From CAZQXD01 sp964597315 (GTDB lineage: Bacteria; Pseudomonadota; Gammaproteobacteria; Competibacterales; Competibacteraceae), in contig CAZQXD010000001.1 in the NCBI GenBank assembly GCA_964597315.1, positions 1 to 64,000 of the forward strand: DNA of 64,000 bases. The letters run 5' to 3'. The translations under genes and the position numbers were made by a program. Of the stretch, positions 1 to 9,200 are shown in pieces. The first letter of the stretch is position 1. Every line of letters begins with the position of its first letter. The notes beneath the pieces are model-generated. The model did not search any database and was not told where the DNA came from. It saw nothing but the letters and a program-made list of their open reading frames with translations.

Positions 1-2
1 AC

Positions 3-68
3 TCGGCCCAGGAACCCGCGGGGCCGCCTAGGCCGAAGCGATCCCGCAAAACCAACGGGACGCCGTAG
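3..68 (+). pseudogene. C-terminal end of a TnpB-like protein (partial at window edge)
   Basis: The third forward frame is open from the window edge to a TAG at 66-68 and ends in a basic, proline-rich tail (PRPKRSRKTNGTP). It sits directly in front of a hairpin and conserved-looking end typical of IS200/IS605-family elements, where tnpB is the last gene. Only about 21 residues are visible and no catalytic motif is in view. The call rests mostly on the adjacent element end. It could be an intact gene running off the edge or a remnant. Confidence 0.4.
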
Positions 69-110
69 GAATCTCCGGCCTTCAGGCCGGGGAGGATGTC
101 AATGTATATA
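69..110 (+). mobile_element. Right end of an IS200/IS605-type element with subterminal hairpin
   Basis: A perfect 6-bp stem (CCGGCC at 75-80, GGCCGG at 85-90) with a TTCA loop is followed by GGGGAGGATGTCAA. From general knowledge this arrangement is typical of the right end of IS200/IS605-family elements just after the tnpB stop, where the subterminal hairpin is recognised by the Y1 transposase. The exact cleavage site cannot be placed without the left end. Confidence 0.55.
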
Positions 111-289
111 CAATTATTGTTGTGGTCAAGATTGACTAGACCTCTTGAAAAAGCCATGTTGCCAGAGCGATTTCGAAGTTGTGGATCGCCGCGATCAAGC
201 GGATGACAGGCTCCACCCGGAACCGCATCGCCGCGTGCAGACGATTGACCGCCTGTTGCTCGGGGCTTAGGGGCCAGACACTAGCCAGC
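111..289. other. Non-coding stretch with a protein-like minus-strand reading
   Basis: No complete gene is present. On the minus strand an open reading of about 50 codons ends in TAG at 136-138 and has a protein-like composition (for example RFRVEPVIRLIAAIHNFEIA). It has no start codon or recognisable family and could be the tail of a decayed transposase. I see no promoter or terminator here. Confidence 0.25.
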
Positions 290-3200
290 CTATAACCGGC
301 GCCGGGCGTCACCCCTCAACCGCCGCCGCGCCAGCAGCATCAGCAACCCCAACCCCGCCAGCACCAGTTCCAATGGTCCCAGGGCGCCGCTTCCGCCGTT
401 GCCGTCACCCTCGGAGCCGTCACCGTCTCCCGAGCCGCCGTCGCCGGAGCCGCCATCGCCATCGCCATCGCCATCGCCATCGCCATCGCCCGGGCCATCG
501 ACGCCTGCCTCGGCAACCTGCACCAGCACATTATCAAAATCGCTGGCCTGGCCGTCGGACACCTCCAGGCGCAGCACATACGGACCTAGCACCGGCGCCG
601 TGAAGGAAGGTGTGTGGCTATCGCGCCCAACAATATCGCTGTTGCCCAACACCCCATCCACCGGCACGGAAACCAAGAACCAGCGGTAGGAAAGCGTTTC
701 GGAACCATTGGCGGTCGGCTGTTGAGATTGGGCGTCGGGGTCGTCGCTGGCGGCGGCGTCCAGGGTCACGACAGCCCCCGGTTCCACCCGCGCATCCGCC
801 CCGGCGTGGGCGTTGGGCGGCACGTTGTCGGCGAAGGCGGTCAGGGTCACGGTATCAGTATGCTCCAAGTCGCCGTCAGCTACGGTAAGCTGGAGCCGGT
901 AGTCACCCCCTAGATCGGCGGTTATTCCCGCCTCTGGGGCCAGGGGGTTGACCAAAGTAGCATCGCTCTGGGCGCTGCCCGGGGGCAGTTGTTCCCAACT
1001 CCAGCGGAAACCCAGGGCCTCCGGGCCTTGATCTGGGTCGAAGCTGGCCGCGCCGTCCACGGTTTCGGCCTGGAACAGGGGGATATTACGATCCCGCCCG
1101 GCCCTGGCATTGGGAGCCACATTGCCGGAAAAGGCCGTCACCTCGGCCCGATCCGGGGCGCTGTCGGCCTGGTCATTACTCACCACCAGTTCCAGGACAT
1201 AGGTCCCGGCCACGTCGGGGCTGAATCGGGGATTGGGCAACTCCGGTCCCTGGATGAACGTATCGTCCAGAACGCTGGCCTCGGGCTTCTCTACCAACCG
1301 CCAGAGGTAGCGGATCAGGTTTTCAGTGGGATCAAAAGAACCGCTGCCGTCCAGGGTGACGGTACTACCCAAAAGGGTATTCCAATCGGGTCCAGCGTCG
1401 GCCACCGGAGCCAGGGCGCCCCCCTGGATGTCCCCCACGGTAACCACCACCTCGTCGCTACCTTGGGCTTGGCCGTCGGAGACGGTCAGTTGCAAGCGGT
1501 AGACCCCCGGTTGGTCGGGGGCAAATCCGACCTGAGGAGTGAGAATGCCGCTGATGTCACCCTCATCCAGGGTGCTGTCGCTGGGGGCTTCGAGCAGGGT
1601 CCAGATGAAACCGAGGCCCCCGGACCCGGAATCTGGGTCGAAACTGGCCGACCCATCCAGGCTGACGGTCTGGCCCATCAGTACATTCTGATCCGCTCCG
1701 GCGTCGGCCACTGGAGCCTGATTGGTCACCGGCGGCTGTGGCGGCTGTGGCGGCTGTGGCGGCGGTAGCGGCGGGGCCGTCACCGTCACCAGCACCTGGT
1801 CGCTGGCCTGATCGGCGCCGTCGGACACCGTGAGTTCCAGTACGTATACGCCCTCCACATCGGGAATGAAGGCGGGCGTGGGGCCGTTGGCGGCGCTCAC
1901 ATCGGCATCGCTCAGGGTGCTGCCCGCCGGCAGGGACACGAATCCCCATTGGAAACCCAAAGCCTGTGGCCCACTGTCAGGATCGGAGCTGGCGCCGCCG
2001 TCCAGGGTGGCGATTCCGCCTAAGACCGTATTCTGGTCCGGCCCGGCGGCGGCCACCGGAGGCTGATTAGCCGGCGGCGGTGGCGGCGGTGGGTCCGTCA
2101 CTGTCACCTGCACCTGGTCGCTGGCCTGGGCGGCGCCGTCGTTCGCCTCCAGCCGCAGCACGTAAACCCCGGCCACGTCCGGCACGAAGGCAGCCGTGAC
2201 CGTAGCCGCCCCAGTCAGGTCGGCATTGCCCAGACCACTGGCCACCGGCACGGCAACAAAGCTCCACTGGAAGTCCAGGGGCTGGGGACCACCGTCCGGG
2301 TCGGAGCTGGCGCCGCCGTCCAGGGTCACCGTCTGGCCTACCGTACCCTGCTGATCCGCCCCAGCCTGAACTTGAGGCGAGAGATTGGCGGCGCTGACGG
2401 TAATTTGCGTTTGGTCGCTGTCCTGGGCGGCGCCGTCGGACACCGTGAGTTCCAGCACGTATACGCCCACCACATCGGAGGTGAACGCCGGCGTGGGTCC
2501 GTTGGCGGCGCTCAGATCGGCATCGGTCAGGGCGCTGCCCGCCGGCACGGCGACAAAGCCCCACTGGAAGCTCAGGGGCTGCGGCCCCCCGTCCGGGTCG
2601 TCGCTGGCGCTGCCGTCCAGGGCCACGACACCACCGGGAACGGCCTGCTGGTCCGTGCCAGCCCGAGCGTTGGGAACCACATTAGCGGCAAACGCCGTCA
2701 CCTCCACCGTGGCCGACACGCTGTCCAGAACGCTGTCACTGACCACCAGACTCAGCTGGTACAGGCCAGGGACGTCCGGGGTGAACCCTGGGGTTGCGGT
2801 GTCGGCGCCGCCGATGGCCGCGTCGCTCAGGGCGCTGCCAGGGGGCAGCGTCTCGAAACGCCAGTCGAAGCCGATCAGCTGGCCATCGGGATCGGCGGAC
2901 CCCGAGCCGTCCAGGGTCACCAACACCCCCACCGGCACGTTGAGATCGGCGCCGGCATCGGCCACCGGCGCGGAATTGAGGGTGGTGATGCTTACCGTAT
3001 CCGGGGCGCTGTCCGCCTGACCGTCGTTGACGATCAACTGGGCCACATAAGTTCCCGGTTGATCCACCACGAAGCCGGGGTTCACGCTACCGGGACCGTT
3101 GAGAGTCGCGCCGCTGCCCACCGGGCGGGAAATCAGCGACCAACCGTAATCCAGAGGATCATTGTCTGGATCGGAGGAGCCGGACCCGTCCAGGGTCACC

Positions 3201-4455
3201 AGATCCCCCAACCCCACGCTCTGATCCGGCCCGGCGGCGGCGATGGGTGGAGAGTTGGTGGTAGTGACGGTCACCGTGTCCGGGACGCTGTCCGCCTGGC
3301 CGTCGTTGACGATCAGTTGCGCCACATAAGCGCCGGGCTGGTCGGCCACCAGACCGGGTAGCACCGCCGCAGGATCGCTGAGGGTAGCCGTGGAACCGAC
3401 GGGCCGCTGGAGCAGCGACCAGCGGTAGCTCAGGGCATCACCATCGGCATCCGTGGAGCCGGAGCCGTCCAGGGTCGCCGTATCCCCCACTTGCACACTT
3501 CGATCCGGCCCGGNNNNNNNNNNNNNNNNNNNNNNNNNNNNNNNNNNNNNNNNNNNNNNNNNNNNNNNNNNNNNNNNNNNNNNNNNNNNNNNNNNNNNNN
3601 NNNNNNNNNNNNNGCGCTGTCCGCCTGGCCGTCGTTGACGATCAGTTGCGCCACGTAATCCCCAGGCAGATCCACCACCAGATCGGGACTGGTTGAGCTA
3701 ACATCGCTCAGCACGGCGGTGCTACCCGCCGGACGCTGGAGCAGCGACCAGCGGTAGCTCAGGGCATCACCATCGGCATCCGTGGAACCGGAGCCGTCCA
3801 GGGTCGCCGTATCCCCCACTTGCACACTTCGATCCGGCCCGGCATTGGCCACCGGGGCGCTATTGGTCGTGGAAACGGTCACCGTGTCCGGGGCGCTGTC
3901 CGCCTGGCCGTCGTTGACGATCAGTTGCGCCACGTAATCCCCAGGCAAATCCACCACCAGGCTGGGATTAACCGCTGTCGGATCGCTCAGGGCGGCCGTG
4001 GAGCCGGTCGGCCTTTGCACCAATGTCCAGGAATAGCTCAGTGGGTCCCCATCCAGATCCGTCGAGCCGGAGCCGTTGAGGATCACAGTCGCGCCCACCT
4101 GGACACCCTGGTCGGCGCCAGCGGCGGCAGTGGGCGCCGTATTGGGCGGCGGAGGCGACAGGCAGGTATTGGGACCGATGGGATAGCCGGACTGGCCGAT
4201 GGCCCCGGACACGGCTTGAAAATCAATATTATCGACGCGGCCGTTGCCGTCGATGTCCGCGCAGCGGCAATGGGTTGCGATGTTCAGGTCCTGGCCGTTG
4301 CAACTGCCCACCAGGGACAGATCAAGGATGCTGACCGTGCCGTCGTTATTAATGTCAGGGTCCAGCACCTGGGCGAAGCTCGCCGAACCGGCCAGCAGCG
4401 TCACCCACAGCAGGAGGCAGCGGCAAAGGGACGACGTCCCAAAGGTCGGTTTCAT
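290..4455 (-). CDS. Secreted PKD-repeat protein with N-terminal dockerin-like domain and GlyGly-CTERM-like tail
   Basis: This is a large exported surface protein of unknown ligand. The ATG at 4455 follows a GGTGA ribosome site and opens a signal peptide (MKPTFGTSSLCRCLLLWVTL, then a hydrophobic core ending ASFA). Next come two EF-hand-like loops (DINNDGTVSILD and DIDGNGRVDNID), as in type I dockerins, which bind calcium. About ten or more PKD/Ig-like units of around 93 residues follow, with recurring VTLDGSGSxDxDGD, PDxPGxYVxxLxVxDG and APDTVTV motifs. A poly-(Gly-Asp) linker leads to GGSGALGPLELVLAGLGLLM and an arginine-rich tail, resembling a GlyGly-CTERM sorting signal. A 100-N gap interrupts the repeat array, and because 100 is not a multiple of three the two halves appear in different frames. 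Flanking repeats show they are one gene. Possible roles are adhesion or matrix attachment. Confidence 0.85.
447..490. repeat. Hexanucleotide tandem repeat encoding (Gly-Asp)n
   Basis: GCCATC is repeated about seven times (GATGGC on the coding strand). It encodes the Gly-Asp linker just before the C-terminal sorting tail of the PKD protein. Multiples of six keep the frame, so slippage would change linker length without breaking the gene. Confidence 0.8.
3010..3900. repeat. Near-identical 279-bp tandem PKD units flanking the assembly gap
   Basis: The segment starting GCGCTGTCCGCCTG recurs with a period of exactly 279 bp (93 codons): the same T falls at 3010, 3289, 3618 and 3897, where the 3289-3618 interval is 329 because it contains the 100 Ns. 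The blocks at about 3412-3513 and 3740-3842 are almost identical. This is a high-identity internal tandem array, the kind that short-read assemblers collapse. Confidence 0.9.
3514..3613. other. Scaffold gap (100 N)
   Basis: Exactly 100 Ns, a conventional placeholder for a gap of unknown length. From the 279-bp periodicity on both sides the true gap should be 50 bp, or 50 bp plus a whole number of 279-bp units, which would also restore the reading frame. Confidence 0.95.
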
Positions 4456-4579
4456 GATAATCACCGTAGAGGTCGGGGTTCAGAAAAAGCGGCGCCAGAC
4501 TGACTCGATCGAAACCGCGAGGGCACGCCCACGCCCAAATCGCGCCCACAAAGCGCGCCTGGATCGCCGCTCGCATCGG

Positions 4580-4693
4580 TCATTCAAAATTGATGAAAAA
4601 ATGGCAGGTCACTGATGGCCATGGACGCCGAAAACAGGCAGAAGACAGGAATCCGGGAACTTTCCGGCCAACATCGGTGCAGGTCCGGCGCAT
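4580..4693 (-). CDS. 37-residue leader ORF upstream of the PKD gene
   Basis: An ATG at 4693 is preceded by a near-perfect Shine-Dalgarno (TAAGGAGGGG at 4700-4709, 6 bases upstream). It reads 37 codons (MRRTCTDVGRKVPGFLSSAC and so on) to TGA at 4580-4582. It lies between a good sigma70-like promoter and the PKD gene start 124 bp downstream on the same strand. The peptide is basic with four cysteines and has no recognised family. A second, overlapping 38-codon ORF in another frame (about 4609-4725) lacks a ribosome site. This could be a leader peptide, a small protein, or a remnant of a displaced gene start. Confidence 0.4.
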   Translation of the reverse strand: MRRTCTDVGRKVPGFLSSACFRRPWPSVTCHFFINFE

Positions 4694-4753
4694 AGTGGAC
4701 CCCTCCTTAGTTTTTTTGGAGTCATTGTATTGAATGTGTAACAGGCAGGAGAA

Positions 4754-4781
4754 AGTATAGGAGAGGATTTCGAGTGTTCAA
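4754..4781 (-). promoter_or_regulatory. Sigma70-like promoter for the leader ORF and PKD gene
   Basis: Read on the minus strand: -35 TTGAAC (4776-4781), a 16-bp spacer, and -10 TATACT (4754-4759). Transcription would start near 4747, leaving a leader of about 290 bases before the PKD gene that contains the 37-codon ORF. This is the best promoter match I found in the window. Confidence 0.6.
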
Positions 4782-5004
4782 TTATTATGAATGATATATC
4801 CATGCCAGCACACTATCCGGGGTTGTGCGTCCCATAGGATAAGAGCGTCTGGACAAAATCCAGGATCGCGCTGCGGTCACTGAAACGGTCGGACCTGAGG
4901 TATGGAAATGCTAAATTACGGGGTTTCCAATGATCCCAGCCTCAGGAATCCACCGTGTTGAACCCACACTCCACCCCACCCCGCCCGCCAGCGGAGCCGT
5001 CCCC
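4782..5004. other. Intergenic region between divergent PKD and antiporter genes
   Basis: This is the upstream region of the plus-strand antiporter. It is AT-rich near 4780-4800 and GC-rich after that. I see no convincing plus-strand promoter, RNA gene or repeat. A GGAG about nine bases before the ATG at 5005 serves as the antiporter ribosome site. Confidence 0.4.
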
Positions 5005-6201
5005 ATGAGCGCGGACCTGTCCCTGCCCATCCTCATAGGCGCCGGGCTGATCTTCTTTAGCATTCTGATCAGCCCCCTATCAGCGCGGATCAACGCGCCA
5101 CTGCTGCTGGTGTTTCTGGTCATCGGCATGCTGGCCGGGGAGGATGGCCCTGGTGGCATCGACTTCGACAGCTTCGAAACCGCCTACCTTTTGGGCAGCG
5201 TGGCCTTGGCCGCCATCCTGTTCGACGGGGGCCTATGCACCTCCTTTACCACCGTGCGGGTGGCCTGGGCGCCGGCAATAGTCCTGGCCACCGTGGGGGT
5301 GCTGGTCACCGCCGGGGTGGTGGCGGCGGGGGGGGTGTGGCTGCTGGGCATGGCCTTCTACGAGGGCCTGCTGTTGGGGGCGGTGGTGGCCTCCACCGAC
5401 GCCGCAGCGGTGTTTATGCTCCTGTCCCAGCGAGGCGTCCGGCTCCAGGGGCGGGTGGCGGAAACCCTGGAAATGGAATCCGGGATCAACGATCCCATGG
5501 CCATTTTTTTGACCCTGGTGTGTGTGCATCTGGTGCGCCTGGGCACCGTGGACATGAGCTGGGACAAACTGCTACTGGACTTCGGCGTCCAGATGGGCTT
5601 GGGGGCCGTGGCTGGCTGGCTGGGCGGGCTGCTGCTGGCCTGGCTGGTCAACCGCCTGGAACTGGCTACCGGACTGTATTCCGTGCTGGCCATGACCGGG
5701 GCGCTGTTGCTATTCGGGGGAACCCAGTATCTGGGGGGCAGTGGCTTTCTGGCCGTGTACCTGGCGGGGATCGCCATGGCCCACCATCTCACCCGGGGCG
5801 AGCAACAGGTACACGGCTTCCACGATGGCCTGGCCTGGTTGAGCCAGATCACCCTGTTCCTGATGCTGGGGCTATTGGTGACCCCCCGGTTTTTGAGCGC
5901 CGAATTGTGGGATGCGGCCCTGGTGGCGGCGGTGCTGATGCTGTTGGCCAGGCCCCTGGCGGTGTTCCTGTGCCTAGCGCCCTTCGGCTTCAGCAGCCGG
6001 GAGAAACTGTTCATCGGCTGGATGGGACTGCGGGGGGCTGTGCCCATTTTCCTGGCCATCATTCCCGTGGTCAGCCCCGGCCCGATCACCAGCGTGTTCT
6101 TCAATATTGTGTTTATCGTGGTGATCGCCTCCCTGGTGTTGCAGGGCTGGAGCGGAACCTGGCTGGCCCGGCGACTGGGGCTGGAAGCGGCCCCGGACTG
6201 A
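5005..6201 (+). CDS. Cation/proton antiporter, NhaP2 (CvrA) type
   Basis: This is a CPA1-family membrane antiporter that would exchange K+ or Na+ for H+ across the inner membrane. The 398-residue protein is almost entirely transmembrane helices. Features of the family include the early APLLLVFLVIGMLAGEDGPG segment, SVALAAILFDGGL, the SDTDAAAVF-like ASTDAAAVFMLL, the ion-binding ESGINDPMA motif and the late GLRGAVPIFLA motif. NhaP2 proteins usually carry a C-terminal cytoplasmic TrkA_C-like regulatory domain and run to about 570 residues. Here the protein ends just after the last helix, so that domain is missing. I chose ATG 5005 (MSADLSLPILIGAG) over the upstream in-frame ATG at 4930, because the extra 25 residues are proline-rich and unlike the family. 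It converges on the giant DUF11 gene with 15 bp between stops. Confidence 0.85.
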   Translation: MSADLSLPILIGAGLIFFSILISPLSARINAPLLLVFLVIGMLAGEDGPGGIDFDSFETAYLLGSVALAAILFDGGLCTSFTTVRVAWAPAIVLATVGVLVTAGVVAAGGVWLLGMAFYEGLLLGAVVASTDAAAVFMLLSQRGVRLQGRVAETLEMESGINDPMAIFLTLVCVHLVRLGTVDMSWDKLLLDFGVQMGLGAVAGWLGGLLLAWLVNRLELATGLYSVLAMTGALLLFGGTQYLGGSGFLAVYLAGIAMAHHLTRGEQQVHGFHDGLAWLSQITLFLMLGLLVTPRFLSAELWDAALVAAVLMLLARPLAVFLCLAPFGFSSREKLFIGWMGLRGAVPIFLAIIPVVSPGPITSVFFNIVFIVVIASLVLQGWSGTWLARRLGLEAAPD

Positions 6202-6216
6202 TCCGGCCGGTCTCTT

Positions 6217-9200
6217 TCATCCGCCGCCGCGGCCCAAGCGCCGCCCCCCCAGCCAGGCCAGGACCAGGGCCAGCAGCACCAGCCCCACCGGTGACAGGGC
6301 CGGTATCCGGGCCGGGGTGGGCGTCGCCAGCCGCCGGGTCCAGCGGGTGGGGTCCGCCGCCGCCGCCGTGTCCGGGTCGTCGCTGCACACCGGTTCCTGC
6401 CCTTCCGCCACCTGGTCCCCCACAAAGCCGTCGCCGTCGGCGTCCCACTGGGCGCAACCCTGGTTTTCCAGAGCCGCGACCGCCGGACTCACCGTGGTCC
6501 GGTAGACAATCACCACCGCGTTGACGGCATCGGTCTCCGTGGTCGCCCCAAGGTCGGGGGCGACATCCCCTTCGTACACCACCTGATTGGCCACCGGGTC
6601 ATAGTCACAGCGGCTGACAGTGGACGCCCCCCGGGCTTCGCAGCTCAGGCTGTCGTCCAGATAGTCGCTGGCGGCGGGGATGGGGTCGGTGATCCGCGCC
6701 CCCAGGGCGGTGGCGTTGCCGGCATTGATCCAGACCATTTGCCATTGCAGGTCCGGGGGTTGATCGTCCACCACCCGCTTGAAGCCGGAGGGCGGGTCGA
6801 ACAGGGCCGGGGCGGCCACGGTCACCGTCACCGGCCCGGCCTGGGCTTCGCGGTTCTGGTCATCTCTCGCCGTGGCCTGGTTGGCGATCACCTCCCCCGA
6901 CCCAGCCGTCGGACTGACGGTCATGACCAGGCTCACCGTGGCCAGGCCCCCTGGGGGCAGCGTGCCCAGATTCACCACCAGTTCTGGGGACTCGGCCACC
7001 ACCGCCCCCTGGCTGGAGCTGACACTGCCCGCCAGCAGGGTGGCGTTGCCGGGCAGGGGATCCCGCAGGCTCAGGCCGGTGGCCGGGGCGGCGCCGGTAT
7101 TGGCCAAGCCGAGGGTGAACCTCAAGGTCTCCCCAGGATTGACCCGGCCATCGCCGTTGGCGTCATCCAGCAGTTCCACTTGCTTGGTCAACGTTAGGAC
7201 CGGCTCACCGGTCTGGGCCGCCGCTTGGGCGGTGAACACCGTGGGCTGGGCGCCGTCGTCGGCCTGGCCGTTGGCGTCGGTGAGTACTATCAGACCAGCG
7301 CCGGTGGCCGTGCCCTGGTTGCTGAACTCCCCGGCCAGGGTCACCGTGGCGGTGATGGCGAGGGTGTACACTGCCCCCGGCGCCAGGTCCAAGGGTCCGG
7401 CCTGGACCACGCCGCCGTCCAACACACCCCCCTCCACGGCGTTCACCGTCAGCCCCCCTGGCAATGGATCTCTAAACTCCAGGCCGGTGATGGGCGTCTG
7501 GCCGGTATTGGCGAGGGTCACCTGATAGCGCACCTGGTCCCCCACATTGATGGTCCCGACCGGGGCCACCGGATCGGCCACCAAGGCCACAGTCTTGGCG
7601 GCGCTCAGGGCCGACAGCGGCGGACCGGCCACGATCACTACCGTGGGCTGGTCCCCATTGCTGTTGTTGCCGTCGGCGTCGGTGGGTTCCGGCACCGTCT
7701 GCCCGGAGTCGGCCAGGCCCTGGTTGGAGAGCGCCACGCCAGCGGCGGTAAAGGCCGCCACCCGCGCCCGATAAAGAATCTCCACCGTGGCGGCGGCGGC
7801 CAGGCTGGCCAGTTCCACCCGTAGCAATGGGGCCTGGGAATCGTCCACCACGCCCAGGGTGGCGGCAAGGCTGCCGTCCACATACTCCAAACCGGCGGGC
7901 AGCCGGTCCAGATACACCACTGCGGTCAAATCCTCGGACGGAGCCACGAGTCGCACCCGGTATTCCAGGATATCCCCAGGATCGGCCGCGCCGTCCCCGT
8001 CCAGGTCGCCGCTCAGAGCCACGGTCTTGACCGCGTCCATGGCCACGGCGCCCTCGGGGATTACCGGGGCAGCCGCCGGGCCGCTGATGAGATCATCCAC
8101 CCCGCCGTCGCCGTCCCGCTCCAGAGGAGCGTCGCCGGGCCGGGTGGAATACCTGGCCAAGGCGCTGTTCAGCAGGGTGGAACCCACCGGGGCAGCCGCC
8201 GCCACCCGCGCCCGGTAACTCAGGGTGGTGCTGTCCTGGGCCAGGGTCAGGGCCGCCACGGTAAAGGTCAGGGTTCGGCCAGCCACTGCGGGGGCGGGGC
8301 TGGCGGAGCCTGGCACATAGTCCAACCCCTCGGGCAGGGTGTCGGCCACCACGATGTCGTAGGCGTCGGCGCCGCTGACGGCGGCGTGATCCAAGCGTAG
8401 CCGGAACGCCACTTCATCGCCCAGGGTCACCCGCTCCCGGTCGGCGGTCTTGGTCAGGGTCAGCTCTGGCATCACCACCCGCAGATCCAGGGGCTGGACA
8501 CCCGGCGTCAGAGAGTCGGCGTCAAAGTCCCGGGTCACGGTACCGGACGGCCCCTGGAAGCTCAGGGCGGCGTGGTTGCCCAGCACCACGCCAGCCTGGT
8601 TGGCAGGGATATTCTCCACCCGGGCCTGGATGTCCAGGGTGAGAAAATCATCCCCGGACTGGCCATTGGGCGGGTTGACCACCTGCCCCAGAGGGATGCT
8701 CAGGGTGCGCCCGGTCAGCCCCGACGGCGGGGTGTATTGGTGGGTCATGCCCAGATGCCCCACCCCCACGGCGACGCTGTCCAGGGCCAGGCCCTCAGGC
8801 AGGGTGTCGGTAACCGTGAGTCCGTTCACCGTGCCTTCCAGCAGGGCCACGGTCAGCCGGTAGGTGACCGACTCGCCAATGGTATAGGCCGTATCCGTGG
8901 GGTCCGGGTAAAACCGCTTGTCCAGGGCCACCGGGTCCCCCACAGTGAAGGTGGGGGCGGCGGCGGCGGTGTTGTAATTATTCAACTCACTATCATCGTC
9001 CTGATCCGAGCCGGGGTCGGACCCGTCCCGGCCGTGGGGATCACCCCCGGCGCGGCTGCCGAAGCTTGCCTGGACCGCTGCTTGGATGGACTGGCCGGGG
9101 CTGACGGCGGCGGCCAGGGTGGCGCTGAAACTCAGGCTCAGGCTAGCCCCCGGGGGCAGGTCGAAGGGGTCGCTATTCCAGCCATCGGCGTTACTGGATA

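Noticed and set aside
3430..4464. Reading the gap-spanning frame as a separate 344-residue protein ending in PGRIEVCKWGIRR
   Set aside because: That ending is an artefact of crossing 100 Ns out of frame; the repeats continue in the true frame on the other side.
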